A stretch of DNA of 64,000 nt from Anticarsia gemmatalis (GCF_050436995.1 NC_134753.1:13826001-13890000), one strand, 5' to 3'. Shown: positions 1 through 12,800, numbered from the stretch's first letter. The notes: generated from the letters alone by a model not told the origin. Numbers and translations are program-made.

Positions 1-3000
1 GATAAATCAATTGAATCTTCAGTCACTTTTCATCTTACAATATCAATCGTAAGATAGAAAGAGATAAAACAATCGCGTATAGTTTGTATGACCAGTTTAA
101 ATAGTGTATAGTGAAATGTTGTAACGCTGACAGTTTCCCGCGCTACGCCTCACTTCAGACAAATAAAGTTATTTATTTGTGAAGCGGACGCGAGGAGCGA
201 CACAATGTAATGAAAATACATCTCATAACAAACATCAACGTGTTCACCGTGTTCGCTCACATCTGTGTCAACTACATTTTACTTATCATGTCCCAAAACA
301 TACAAGACTAATTCTAGAACAATCTCCACGGGTACCCACGTATTTATACTTTTAAATTAAGTACTCAAATTCAAAATCCAAAACATTATTCAAGAACACA
401 TTTTAATGTGAAGGAAAAAAATAAGTTCGATGTTTGTGGCTCTACCACGGAATTTAAATACAGTGCGTAGTGATGAAACAATACACTACATAAATCTGAA
501 GTATTTAAAATGTAGACAAGTTATTGTTTGAAGTGCAGTAACTTACACAAGTGTATAATACATATAATTAAATATTTATAATTTCATTTACAGATCTCAA
601 AATATATTCATTCGATAGTTTTTTAATGAACAAATAAAAGGAGCATGCTTAATTGCTTACATTCTTTAATAAACCTTGCGTAACACGATACGGACACACA
701 ACAGGAAATATTAATATAAAAAATATGAATTTATGATCTTGACATTTTGTTATTACAAATTATGTAAGCGAGGGCGACATTTATTTTTTATTTCAGAAAT
801 CCTTTAAAAAGGTAATATTTCTGTAACATTAGACATTGCCTTTCTTAGAGGATGTTTGTTCGTCATTAGACCACGTTTCAAATATTGGATATTATATAGA
901 TGCACTGGCCTGGGTATACCTCTAACCCCCGGTTTCTGAGTACATTTAGCGGTAGTTTATCTATTCAATAGCGTTTTTTTTACATGAGTTTTGACACCAT
1001 TGGATAGATAAACCTACCTAAAAACTACCGCTAAATGTACCTTAGAAACCGGGGGTAAGGGCGTAGTTACAGTGTAAAGTAAAGTACTTATTCAGGGAAA
1101 CTACATCGGTATTATCCGTCGGTAACATGGCGGGTACAAATATGCAGCTAGTGTAGGAAGTTCTTGAGATGTATTTTTATTACAATAGCGTTTAAAGCAC
1201 ATAAAATTAGCAAAGCAAATGATCGAACAACATAGAGGTCGCACCAATAAGTAATAAACAAAGACACAAATTACTTGAATTTAAGACATATGACAGAATA
1301 TTTAGAGCTACAAGAATATTTCAATAATGTTTATGAAGTCTAGATCATTATGAGCAGGAAGCACATAAATCTATAAGTTATAATATATTAAGTTTATGTA
1401 TTTTGTTGCAAAAAAACTTGGCTTCACCTAAACGCAAGTTTTCTTTTTCATGAAGTGTAGAGTGTATATCGCGTTGCTTTATGAAGCTTCTAGTTTACCT
1501 ACTAGGTATAACTCTAGGAAATCTTTAGCTGAACATTTAAGATACTTATTACTTACATAATATGTATCGTCATTACTGAACAAAAAGTCTATTGATGGTA
1601 CTAACTAGCCGTCATGCGGAGACGCAATATCTCGAAGCAACATAAAAAGAGACTTTGAAAAAAGGTGCAAGGTTTCTTAGTTACTCTTGAATATTTGACT
1701 TCATTTTAACGTAAAATTACGATTTATTCTGACAAAAGCCCGTCAGCTCTATAGCCATATTCGGACCTTATTCACGCGTTCCTGAAATTGTTACAAGTTC
1801 GAGAAATCCTCGTTAGTTCCTGTGTACAGTGTAAACAAGCTATAAACCTATTTCCAGATAAGCGCTGGAACAATCAGTGTGCTTCATAACATCAATAATG
1901 TCGCGGCGATGACGCGGGCATGCGGGAACGATCTGATACGCAATACAAGAGTAAGGTCAGGCGCGCACCACTATTCTTATTAATTGGACTGTATTAATGC
2001 ATAGCGTGCATTATATGCATAACATTTATATACACTTAGTAAGTAATTATTGAGTTATAAATAAACTCTTATTACAAAACATGTCCCTATGGGAAAACGG
2101 CGTAACTTTATCTAGGTTTCCTTCATTATAATCCAAAATCTTAACTGGGTACATCTTTCTCATTTGTGGTTAAATTAGCAGCAACACGCTGCGAAAAAAA
2201 CAAAATAAAAGCAATGTGCTAAGATGACTTAACAATAACGAAGTCATTTCGTCACATCATCATACCGTCTACATGTCTATATTTTTCAACGTCCGATCAG
2301 CGACTTGCTAGGTACTTCAGAACAACAAATTTCAATGTCGCGTACTGAACACGAGATATCACAAAAACTTTCAAGAGCGCGCCTGTAATAAATCGATATT
2401 GGTTGTTATCACAAGCGCAGAGCGCCGCGCAACTTGACCGGTACTTCATACAAATGTGCCGGTACAATCTCGTGCTTATTCACGTGCACCTAACTACAAT
2501 AATATAATTAAGTGAATGAGTGCTTTCTTTGAGGACGAACACTTTAGAGGTCGCGTGACTATTTATCAACAATAATGTAACTGTTTGCAGTCTTTCAAAA
2601 TATATAATGTTCATTTTTACTGTTCAGTACAGATATTTTCAAATATATGCTTTTATTCATAACAAGGTAGCTAAGATTATTTTTATCTTACCTAATAAAA
2701 ATAAACTGATTCATTCATATTTTGGAGGCAAAGTGCAAATTCAATGATCTGTGGTTCTATTAATGTTTTAATTATGCTGCTTCTCTTTACAGGAAAGTGT
2801 TGCACAAACTATCAAATTCTTGAGAATGTTTTTTCCAAGCAGGAAAGAACTAAATAGAAGAACTAGGAATGAATTAGTTAGGTGTGAGTTAGATTTTATC
2901 CTTATTGTTATTTTAATTAAGACAACTTTGAAACTTTATAGCTACGACAGTTGTTTGCAGAGTATTGTGCTATTTACAAATAGCTATCTATCTAAATTGA

Positions 3001-3420
3001 GCTTAGATTTGTAGAAAATGTTTTGTATCTTTGTTTTAATACTTATATAAGAATCAAATGTGGGTTGTGTCAAGTTGTATATTTATATTAGAAAGTATGA
3101 GTAAAAGGTTGTATCTATTACTTGGAAGCCAAAGGAAAAAAAAATGGTACGCATAGACTAAAGACAACTCAAACTGTACCATAGTCACAGAGTATGTAAC
3201 AAAAAGATTAACTAACAACTATTCAAACTTCAAATTAATCAGTTTAAAAAATGTGTAGTCATAAACATTTGAAACTATTCTCAATTGATTCCAATTGGCG
3301 AGCAATCAACCAATACACTTGATAGTTTAGTAATTTAGTAGATGTGACGATAGAACCATACCGACATGACACCATGCACCACCGTGTGTTAGTACAATGT
3401 AGAAATAAATGTGTCTAATA
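1..3420. other. No supported gene; intergenic or intronic AT-rich DNA
   Basis: I see no coding region here that I can defend. The stretch holds a palindromic MITE (926-1055), CpG-richer patches near 125-210, 1900-1950 and 2395-2430, and short open frames bounded by splice-like signals on both strands. Two plus-strand blocks (1858-1950 and 2793-2881) look exon-like but conflict with the better supported minus-strand model to their right. If the gene at 3.4-4.75 kb continues leftwards, part of this may be its introns. Confidence 0.4.
923..1058. mobile_element. Palindromic MITE with TAA target-site duplication
   Basis: A 130-bp element (926-1055) has long inverted ends. The left end starts cccccggtttctgag and continues through tacatttagcggtagttt; the right end is its complement with a few differences. 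It is flanked on both sides by TAA (923-925 and 1056-1058), the duplication size and sequence typical of PIF/Harbinger-type elements. It has no coding capacity. A related half copy lies at 31321-31390. Family assignment is inferred from the duplication only. Confidence 0.7.
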
Positions 3421-3422
3421 TA

Positions 3423-3475
3423 CTACATACTGTGCAAGGAACTGGTGATATCACCTTCAGTTACAAGCCATTCAC
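3423..3475 (-). CDS. Unrecognised gene, possible terminal exon
   Basis: A good acceptor (tttttcaatttcag) opens EWLVTEGDITSSLHSM followed by TAG at 3425-3423, readable only in phase 1. A GTATGT donor inside it (after 3431) would instead make it a 45-nt internal exon. No AATAAA follows closely on this strand, so it may not be the true end. Confidence 0.3.
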
Positions 3476-4743
3476 CTGAAATTGAAAAACTACAGTTCTG
3501 ATAAGCCCATTTTTAATACACACTATGAAACTTGGATTATTGTTAGATTGTATTTTAATAACTACTTTTGCAATACACAATTACTGTTAATACTTATAAT
3601 CTTATCACAAAAAGTGAAACAAATATTCAATGCATGTTTTGGCATACTTTAGTGTTGTTAAACTTTTTAAAGGAATGCAAATCTGCACACCCATTTGGTT
3701 GATATAGGAGTGTCGGACTGTTAGGATTTGTCCCTTTAAATTAATTTCTGTATATTCCAATTCGGCAACAGTGGACACACAACTCTAACATCTATTGATA
3801 TTTTCTATAAGAATTGATTATGTTATTAATTTTATTACAGTATCGCCCAGTACAACGTTAGTACAATAATCACACCAGGAAGAAGTCCTGCTATTCATAT
3901 CTAATAATAAACCAAGTTAGATCACAAAGATTAGCTCTAATACTACAGAAGATAGCTAGATTATTATTTAAGCTTTTGATAAAGAGTTTAATCTACTTTA
4001 ATTAATTAATAAGTGATGTACCTTGACATTGTTTCACTGCAGTCACTCGGAGTGTGCAGTAGTTCCATATTATGTCTGGAAGAAGATATTTCAGATAAAC
4101 TTATTATCTTAAACACTTTTTGCCTTAGTTTCATCACTTTTAGATAAGTATTTGATGGCTTATCAGTTGACAGATGATTTCCTACATTAACTATCTCATT
4201 CATTGATAAGATATTGGCCATGGATATAGGTATTTAGGAATTAAAATAAGTGTTATTATCATCTCTCTAGTTCCTAGAGGAGACCCTCTCGGTGATGGGT
4301 TAAAATTATTTATTACAAAATCATTTCTTTTACATCCTAACATATTCGTTTTTCAATCCGACTTTAATTGACTTCTTCCATCAAATAGGAATGATAATCA
4401 ATTAGTAATAGAAGTGTAAAATTCTTAGTTGTTATTCATTTTAATACGGAACTTCTCAAGGTAATGAGTTCCCACATTAAATATTCCATTATTTGTTAAT
4501 TTAAATAATTCAAATTATGTTTAAGAAACTCACTGTTGATATTCACTACAATATTTATTAAAAAAATATAGAATCATTAATTTAAAAAAAATAGCCTTGA
4601 AGTTATGTTTAAAAAAAATAATATAGCAACTTGTTAGCACATACAATAAGTAAGTGACATTGCATTATGTATGTTTAACTGTTATGTACACACACTTTCA
4701 CACTATGTAATTATTTATATACTAACCTTACACTGTCTCCCAT
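3423..4743 (-). CDS. Unrecognised small gene, 5' part (minus strand, multi-exon)
   Basis: I do not recognise this protein. On the minus strand an ATG at 4743 in good context (gaaATGg) opens a 17-nt coding exon ending in AG/GTTAGT. A strong acceptor (tatcttcttccag) then opens exon 4075-4022 in the matching phase. Exon 3887-3839 and a long open exon starting at 3784 follow, again in phase, and 3475-3423 could supply the C-terminus with a TAG stop, giving about 97 residues. Readable motifs are MGDSVRHNMELL, WCDYC and LTVRHSYINQMGVQ. Exons are AT-rich, unlike the GC-rich exons of the larger genes here. The intron between exons 3 and 4 would be only 54 nt, so exon 3 may be wrong: exon 2 can also splice in frame straight to T at 3782. 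The 3' end is unresolved and more exons may lie further left. Confidence 0.4.
3664..3784 (-). CDS. Unrecognised gene, exon 4
   Basis: The frame is open from 3784 down to a TGA at 3605 and reads like real protein (AELEYTEINLKGQ, then LTVRHSYINQMGVQ). The donor is uncertain. A/GTTTAA after 3664 gives the phase needed for the next candidate exon; AA/GTATGC further on is an alternative. No low-complexity sequence is present. Confidence 0.4.
3839..3887 (-). CDS. Unrecognised gene, putative exon 3
   Basis: Entered at cag/G and leaving at ACT/GTAATA, it carries TSSWCDYCTNVV in the expected frame. It is the weakest exon of the model: the acceptor's pyrimidine tract is interrupted and the following intron is only 54 nt. 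The opposite strand of this block also reads as a possible terminal exon, which is noted among the findings. Confidence 0.25.
4022..4075 (-). CDS. Unrecognised gene, exon 2
   Basis: A 54-nt exon entered through a near-consensus acceptor (cttcttccag) and leaving by AAG/GTACAT. It enters and leaves in phase 2. It encodes HNMELLHTPSDCSETMS. A longer open frame running from an ATG at 4221 through this exon is intronic in this model. Confidence 0.45.
4262..4305 (+). repeat. Degenerate SINE tail
   Basis: The stretch with gaggagaccctc...ggtgatgggttaaa resembles the tail of the full SINE at 60459-60804 (gggaggagaacctt...aataatgggttaaa) with an internal deletion. The match is partial. Confidence 0.35.
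4727..4743 (-). CDS. Unrecognised gene, first coding exon
   Basis: Encodes MGDSV plus two bases of an Arg codon. The ATG has purine at -3 and G at +4. The donor reads AAG/GTTAGT; an alternative in-exon donor (AGT/GTAAGG) exists but would break the phase to exon 2. Upstream sequence on this strand is less AT-rich and looks like 5' UTR. Confidence 0.4.
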
Positions 4744-5045
4744 TTCAATAGCTAAGGCACATGGATCACTGCGGGTAAAGCTCTTATAGTACGTTCAGTT
4801 TCACTGTTCCGTGTGGACTGCCTGACTGCCGAAGTTCTCCAACGTTGCATAAAACCTCCGTGCCTTACATCATCATTTATTCCCCATGCTTACGAACTAT
4901 GTTCCACTATAAAACACCACAGGACTGGAAGACTACGTATATATGACTTTCATACAAAGTTACAGAGAGTTTATTTTACGTATGTATTCTATATAATTAA
5001 TTACGAATTAGAAACTAAAGTCCGAAGTACGTGATTTTCCTATTG

Positions 5046-5110
5046 AAACTGTCAGTGTCAGATCCAACAGCATGACAATTGACAGCTAAATGACATTAAT
5101 GACAGTTCCA
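5046..5110. promoter_or_regulatory. Cluster of TGACAG/CTGTCA motifs, probable promoter
   Basis: Within about 65 bp the hexamer CTGTCA or its complement TGACAG occurs three times, with TGACA relatives between. It lies about 300 bp upstream of the first ATG of the minus-strand gene at 4743. The same motif recurs just upstream of SPTLC2 (38052-38188), which suggests a shared core-promoter or transcription-factor element. No TATA box was identified. Confidence 0.4.
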
Positions 5111-6778
5111 TACAGCTGACCTACTGACCTTTTCGTTCCAAACTTCAAGGTACAACATTTGTTAAAATTGAACATTGAATTTAAGTTAATCAAGTCAAAA
5201 ACAAAATAAAACCACGATTTATTAGCCATATTAATTTACCCTTAGTTTATAAAACTATTAAAACACATATGTACTACGGACGGGTAAATTAAACTCCTTT
5301 CTACTCCTAGCTGAAAAATAGTAGATTACCAATCAAAAAGCCAACTTTCATACTTACGTAATATCGTAAACTATAAGCAATGAACTAATTAACAACATAA
5401 CGATTACAACTCTCCTACTTTGATTCCACGCGTATCTACAGGCAAAATGATTATTTTCAACCTTGCTTAGCTCTGTCTGTAGTAATAACCACTAGTCACT
5501 GTTTATTTATTATACGTCGATATCTACGGTCGATCGTATCGTAGGGACTTGCTTTCATTAATTTCTAAGTAAAGGTTTAGACAAGATGCGATCATAATAT
5601 ATCAACTGGTTTTATACACGTCTTCTGACTTTGTACCTACTACCAAAAATATAAATAGGTACGGCAGTGTACAGCTACGTGAAAATCTCTGGGGGTGGAA
5701 TTCTGTGGAAGTTTTCTCCACATACGTTATTTATGACGGAGCTTCTAGAACTAAAACGATGTGCTTTAGATATCACGTATCTTTAAAGATACGATATCGA
5801 ATGATTCGTACTAAGTTCTGATATAATTTTACTTGAATTAAAAACCTACCTAACTACAGTAACTACCTAGTATAACTCCTGATGTAATTGCTGCTTGTTT
5901 TCAATTTGTGTATAATTTGAGTGAACATGATTATTTGCAGGTATACGATAAAAAACGATATTATGTATTACCTATACCTAATGTTTTACGGTAATTCTTA
6001 GGCACTTGAATAAAACACTGCATTACTATTAACAGTACATAATGAATACTGGTAAATTGCTTCTATTACGGGTAACTAACTAGTAACTAATAGTCACTCA
6101 TAAGTTAATTAAATTATGGCTGATTATAGGTACCTACTTGTAAAATTTGTTGCTTATTTGAGTTGACAAGGAGTCATTAGGTAGTTAGGTATCTCGACAT
6201 CACCTAATCCTTTCGATGTATAAAATTATAAGCAGGAAATAAGTATTAAAATGGTATATCATATTTAATACTTATTTTTCTGATAAGGTTCGGTCTTGTA
6301 TCAATCTACGTAGGTACCTGTTAAAGTGAATAGGTTTTTTATTCTGACAAAAATATTTACGTTATACCTATGCATTAAGTTTTTACCGATAAAATCATAG
6401 CCACTCTGATATGATTCAAGGATAGAACTACTGTTGTCTGCTGAAAGATCAATTACACGTCGTTTATAACAAATAGGGATATGTACCTACGCTTGACAAT
6501 GCACTGTTTACTTCTTCGTCAGAGTTTTTATGAAGAAAATGTAGCTCGTACTCCGGAAAGACCTCATTACTCAGGTAGGTATAAAACATAGTAAGTATAA
6601 ATAAAACACAACAATCGGTTCGACAGTTATTTTAATTTAAAATTTCAAAAAGCAAATACAATAATCTCCGCATGACTCGTCTCATAAAGCTTTACACGTA
6701 AAGTAGTTATCTTTAATAGTACATAATAATAAATATAACAAACGTGAGAAGTACTCGGCGCTAATAATCGGGAACCCC
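5111..6778. other. Spacer and Rtnl1 3' UTR region
   Basis: AT-rich DNA between the small minus-strand gene and the Rtnl1 stop codon. On the minus strand the Rtnl1 3' UTR runs leftwards from 6778. An ATTAAA variant signal lies at 6636-6631 and an AATAAA at 6343-6338. Nothing else was recognised. Confidence 0.5.
6631..6636 (-). terminator. Rtnl1: Possible Rtnl1 polyadenylation signal (ATTAAA)
   Basis: A variant poly(A) signal about 143 nt after the Rtnl1 stop. A canonical AATAAA occurs further on at 6343-6338, so a longer 3' UTR is equally possible. Confidence 0.3.
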
Positions 6779-6833
6779 CTACTTGTCCTTCTCGCTCTCC
6801 GACTTCCTGCCCAGCGGGACTGCCGCCCGCACC
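6779..6833 (-). CDS. Rtnl1: Rtnl1 terminal coding exon
   Basis: 55 nt ending in TAG at 6781-6779, encoding VRAAVPLGRKSESEKDK. Acceptor gtgttgcag. Short charged cytosolic tail, normal length for insect reticulons. Confidence 0.88.
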
Positions 6834-9800
6834 CTGCAACACATGCACACGCATATTAATATGTCATCCCTTAACATTATACATTATACATCGGCACATG
6901 AAGAACTTGGGCACGAGCGACTCAAGTAAATACTTTGGGGAACTATCAACAGGTTTAAAAAAAATCTCATTGCAGTAATAGGTACGTTCGTTTAGTGTCT
7001 ATATAAAACGTAAATGTAGAGTCATAAGTAGTTGTAAAATATTCTCAATTAATTATGATCGTTGTGAAGTGATTTAAAATAATTAATATCAATTAGGAGA
7101 ACGCGTCGTGCACATTTAATTTCAATTAACAATGCATCCATTACGTAATGACGAAACTGGAATACCACTAAACTAATAACGAGGTAATTAAGCAATTTGT
7201 AAAAAGTCATTAAATTAATAAAACGCAATTGCATTGTAACACCTAACTGTTCGTATACACAGTATATTATATTAGAAACGAAAGTCACAATTATTTAAAA
7301 GTTTAAATAACAAAGTATTTTTTTTAAAACTGTAATTTGTAAAAAGTGATCAGCGCCCCTTGCGGATTTCATAAGAACCATTTCATTAAATGTCCGAAAA
7401 TGTTCAACGGTCGCTACACGAAGTAACGGCGCCACATGAACAATGGCAGATATGTATTACATACAATAATGGCAGATATTATTGTGTATCGCGTGTGTGT
7501 ACTCACTTAGAGGAGATCTCGTTGATCTTGGCGCGCGCCAGCTCCAGGTTGGCGTCCACCTGCGCCTTGTTCATCTCGTACGCCTTCGGCAACGTGAACA
7601 ACGCTATCCACCCTGCAACACAAACATACATACATTATAGATATACACAATAGCAACACACACCCACTTGCTTTCAACAGCAACCATTATGATTGCATCA
7701 CACATCGTACCATATCTAATTTTTAGCACTTAGCATAAATCTTGGTTTTAGATTTCCTACTAGATGTGTCCGAAACAACAAGGTAAGATTAATGCGTCAA
7801 TAAAGTCTTGTTAGATTTTTATAACAAGAATCATTCTCAGCGCTTTGTGTCGTAACAATGTACAATGAACATCTCTGGTAGACATTTAAACAAAATTAGT
7901 AATTCAGTCTGTGGAAGCATATAAGGATCCTTCTATTATTCCACAGCCCATTGGAGACGACTGAATTTATAAAAAATATTTTAGTACTAGAAACTTTCAA
8001 GAAATGAACGAATAGATAAAACGAATATAATTTATGTTTAATATACTGTCTGTCGTGTCTGGGTGTCATGTTAACGACATAACGTCGTGTGTACCAGTTA
8101 TTTGTGGAGCAATACATGTCGCATATTTATTTTAAATAGTTTGCGTTCTGGACGCCAATGTGGGATTGTATTACATTTCGTATAGAATTTAGAATAAACA
8201 GTTTATAGTCATGCTGCTACTATTAGAGGTTACATCATCGTAGAATGCACCTAAGTTGAAATGGACTAACAAATGAACAATTATCAAAGTGACACCCGTG
8301 ATATGATACAAACTGTCTAGAAAAGATCTAGACGGCATTGTTTAACATCATCTTTATTAACAACACAAATAATTTGAATGTCAAATGTCATATTTAGGTG
8401 TGTCTTTATAGTGATGTCATATGGACGTATACGCAGTTATTAGCACGTATACGCACGACACAGTCAAGTGTTGCAAGATACACGTATGAACTTATGAAAA
8501 CGCATCAAAAATACGACCACACTCTATTGGAAGTCTAATGAATTTTATGTTAATCAGATACTTTGCTTAGTTCCAGACACTTTTATAGTGATTAAATATC
8601 TTAAAATGATGTAATTCGGTGGACGTTATATCATGTAATGGTCATAATCACTAATATCGGTACATTTTTAGATTACATCTAGCAGATAAGTATCACACAT
8701 TTATAGCTTAAATCATTCTGTGTCGACATAATTCAAAGATATTGGAATTTTCTTAATATTCCATCATGTATTGTGTTAAAGATGAATGAACGGTTTCAAA
8801 ATAATTCGGATTATAATTTGGGTTAAATAATAATAATAATGAAGCTTTATCCAGACGGTTCATATTGACTATTATCGTGCGATCATTTGACAAGGTATTG
8901 AGAGCGTTAACATTGCATTGCTAAGTATCGCGGGAGATTACACTATTTTGGAAAAGTCGTTAAAAACCTAAAGCTGTCCTTTGACAAAAGGAAGTGCTAA
9001 CATAGGTTATGTACTCCTTTTCAAACATTTCTTAATAGCAATATACCTACGAGACAGGTAGGAACTGTTGATGTAAGTTTATACATGTATAATGTATATA
9101 CATCGATATTTGTAAAAGAATATGTGTTAATTGTCAAGTAGTTAGGGTACACGTGATTCGCAGAATTGATCAATAACTAGACATATAGAGTCACATGACT
9201 AATTCTGCATCAATAACGTGTTTTATTAAAACATGCATCTACTCAGTTGTTCTAGAATTCTATATGATTGCTTACTATTTAGCAATTACTTACGTAAAAT
9301 ATTTTCTAAGGCTTCCTTAGTCTAGTCTTTGTATAGATATAAGTAGGTAGGTTGTTATAAATAGGTAGGTAGTAATGTGTTTGTTTTAGTGGACGATGCT
9401 CACCGAGTATGATGAGCGTGATGCCGTTGAAGCAGGCGCCCACGTACGTGAGGCACCACAGCAGCACGCCGAACTTCAGCGAGTCCACCAGGTCCTCCAC
9501 CAGGAATAACCTGCAACACACCACCACGCAACACGTCAAACACACTGTTACTATCATATCGGTATTAACTTCTGAGTGAATATAAAGGCAGAAAAACTTG
9601 TAATAACCCAAAAAGAATATCTTTGGTAGCAAAGGAAAAACAGACAAATAAATAACATCTCAGAATAGAGATTTTTTTCTTCTTATTGTATTGATCATAA
9701 ATTTATTTCAGAGCAAAAAATGATCTTAGTATTAATCCTTACTTCCTATTAGAAAGTAATAAGGTAAGACTCTGCAAGATTCCCCCGGAAAGACTTCACT

Positions 9801-12800
9801 ATTGATAATGTCTACTGCGTATACGTATACGCAAGTGCTCGTATGTTTATGTATATGTACCTGCGCAGTTCAGCGAGCGCGGCGTTGAGGTGCGCGGTGG
9901 CGGCGGCGGCCAGCGACTGCGCGCGCTCCGCCGACACGCTCACGTCCTTCTCCAACAACCATCTGGAATACGACAACACACTACTTAATACAACGTCACA
10001 TACAACCTTTGTTATGATAGGTAAAAGGATCAATAACAGTAGAGTTGAATCTAGACTTGACAGTATAGACGTCTCTTGGATTCAGAAACCGAAGAGCATT
10101 GCAAGCAAATGTCTAACTAATAGATACTGTGCGACTCAGGCCCAATCTCCAAATTAGCAACAAATGTAGAGAAATTCAGTTTTCCTATCATTAGAAAACT
10201 TTTTTTGAAGGAAAAGTAAAATCCTGAATCAGTAAAAATGTAGAATAAGTGTTTCTATAACTGCTGTAAGTAATTGATATTGAACCGTATTCTATTCATC
10301 ATAATAGCCTAACTGTATTTAACTAAGTTGTAAACATTTCGCAATAATATTATTTGCATGCAATACGAAACAACTAAATATCTCAATACATTTCAATTTG
10401 TAATACAAGAAGTATGTAGAAGTAGGTAGTATAGTGTATCAAGTAATTGGTGCAGACTTCAGCAGTATTTGAGCGAACGGTGAAAAATCAATAGTTGAAC
10501 GAACTGGGTCAGCCGGCTCTCGGGTTACACGTCACATACCTACTACTAGCTACATATTATTATATGCTGCTTCATACTTCTGCAAACGCGTTTATTCACA
10601 TTTTTAAAATCATCTTTAGTCATAAACTACGAACTATTATAATTTGAAAATGTTCATCATTTTTGCACATTAAAACTTCTAGTACATTAGCAAATTTAAA
10701 CTCTCGCATAATATTATAATCAATCTAGTTGCATCGACCGTGGTGATGAGCTGACATAGTTCATATTTGTCATGGTTAATAGATTACAAATACATAGACT
10801 ACTATTTAAGAAGTGTACCGCGAACATAAGCTAGTTACATTTTAAAATCAATAAATGATGTTGTTCTAAGCAACGTGTCAATATTTTTTGTACGTCAAGT
10901 CCCGTTTAACAGATCAGCAACTTTCTATAGTGATGTCAGCATCTGTACGATAACTTATCAACCTACTTACATACTCATTATAATAATTATTGATCGTGAA
11001 TCTCATTTAACAAGAATAAAGTCACTATTACTTTGTGTTCATGTTTGATGACTAGGTTCATATAATGAGGAAATTGCAGATATGAACAATTAGTGCACAT
11101 GACGAAATGTACATATTGCTAATCTTTTCAAAGAAGTAAAATGTATGACTGGCAAAAAACCTAGTGTGCTAATTTATAACATGATTGCGTAAATAACGCT
11201 TACTTAACTCTTTATTACAGTTTCAGGTATTTGAGACGATATAAATGAGATTAATAGAGCAGACCTCGATCGAAAAGCTTCCTGGAAAAAGCTTTACACG
11301 CAAGCAAACCGAAGTATTATACTTTTACTTTCACCTGTTACTGTCCCACTGCTGGGCAATTGTCTACTCCCAAATGAGGTAGGGATTTTATACTTTATTA
11401 GTTGTAAAAAAATATTTTTACTTATATTTATAATTACGGGTAATTGTTGTCTCAAGTGCGCCGAAAAATTTCCAAAGCCTATTGTTAAAACAAAACACAT
11501 GTAAAATTTCAAGCAACATACATAAGGTTTTCAACAATGAATCTATTAAGAGATGTATTGTAATTACGTAAGATTTGAACAACTGTGTAAACACATACAC
11601 GTGAACTGTTATATACTATGTATATTGTACATGGTCGGGTCTACGCTCTCCAACACGTGGTTATCTTAGCATCTATGAACCTGCTCTATCAGCTTTTATC
11701 ACAGAGTAAGGAACGCCGCAGTTTCTTTGACAATTCCGAGATTAAGATTAGGGTTGGTCTCGGGAATAATGTTACTTTTTATTGGAGAAAGAATTTCCCA
11801 ATTGGAGTACTAACTTCCTAAGATCAGGGCGATGGAATGAAAAACTATCAATCAAATTCTGCGGATTTCGGAAAATATAAGTATCTATAAACCCCTACCC
11901 TTGTTGAAGACTCTTTCCTACACTAAGAAACTTTAAAAGAGTATAAGTATTATCATTTTAAAGTAAGTAAAGATAATAAGTAAGGTTAATTTTAGTTAAT
12001 TTCAAGATATTTAGTAAGAATGTGTCGAGTTGTTGTGAAGAGCATTCAAAGTGATCGGAGCCGAAACGAACTTGAGCCGTGACCAGAAATATATGAATAT
12101 TATTACTTGGAACAAACACGTGAACTCACACACTAATCACACAACTACTACTAAATTCATACTAATAGGTTTTCTGTGTCTTTTTACATCCAAATAATTA
12201 ATCAAAAATTGATGTAAGTAACTTGTATCGCAATAATTACCACTATTCCAAAGGTAAATGTTAAAGTATGGAAAATAAACTTTAAAGTTATTTCAAATGT
12301 ACTCTATCAAGAAAATTACTTCAAGAAAGAAATATTTTTGGCGCAGCATAACGTTGCAATCCAGACCATTCCATTTCCGACCGTCCCGGGGCTTGTAGCC
12401 TGAACAGTAATGACCGGGATGTTTCATGAAACATGCCCGTAACACATCTGTTAGTAATCCCTGGAGAAATACACAGAAATACACAGTAGTACACAGGAAC
12501 ACGCAGGTAATGTTGTATAAAGTCCACGATACGTAACGATGTGGCCATAAAACTTGTGAATGTGATCATATTTTATGTTTACCGTAATAGGGGATCGTAA
12601 AACGAGTCGTGAGTACTGTTTTATAATATTTTTTCTTGTAGGTTTAGGCATAGGTGGTTTTTTATGGATTAAGCATAATTTTAGTCAAGTAGGCCTTAAT
12701 CCGCTAGACTAGCTAGCTGCGGGTTGGGAATAACGTTAGAATATTTGTAGGGCTTCCATCATGTGCTCACAGCTGCGTTTCTACCTGAGCAATGTAAGGT

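Noticed and set aside
130..180. Imperfect hairpin around cttcagacaaataaa ... ttatttgtgaag
   Set aside because: About 12 bp with a bulge in AT-rich DNA; does not match a histone stem-loop or other known RNA element.
785..815. Possible micro-exon (tttcag/aaatcctttaaaaag/gtaata)
   Set aside because: Fifteen nucleotides with no neighbouring phase-compatible exons; such signals are frequent in AT-rich DNA.
4006..4221. 71-codon minus-strand ORF starting at an ATG in good context
   Set aside because: Its right half coincides with exon 2 of the minus-strand model, but an in-frame stop lies just upstream, no acceptor precedes the ATG, and a far better acceptor occurs inside it at 4076. The left half is treated as intron.
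12410..12432. 16-bp palindrome around tttcatgaaa
   Set aside because: Short palindromes of this size are expected by chance in 64 kb; nothing around it suggests an operator or element.
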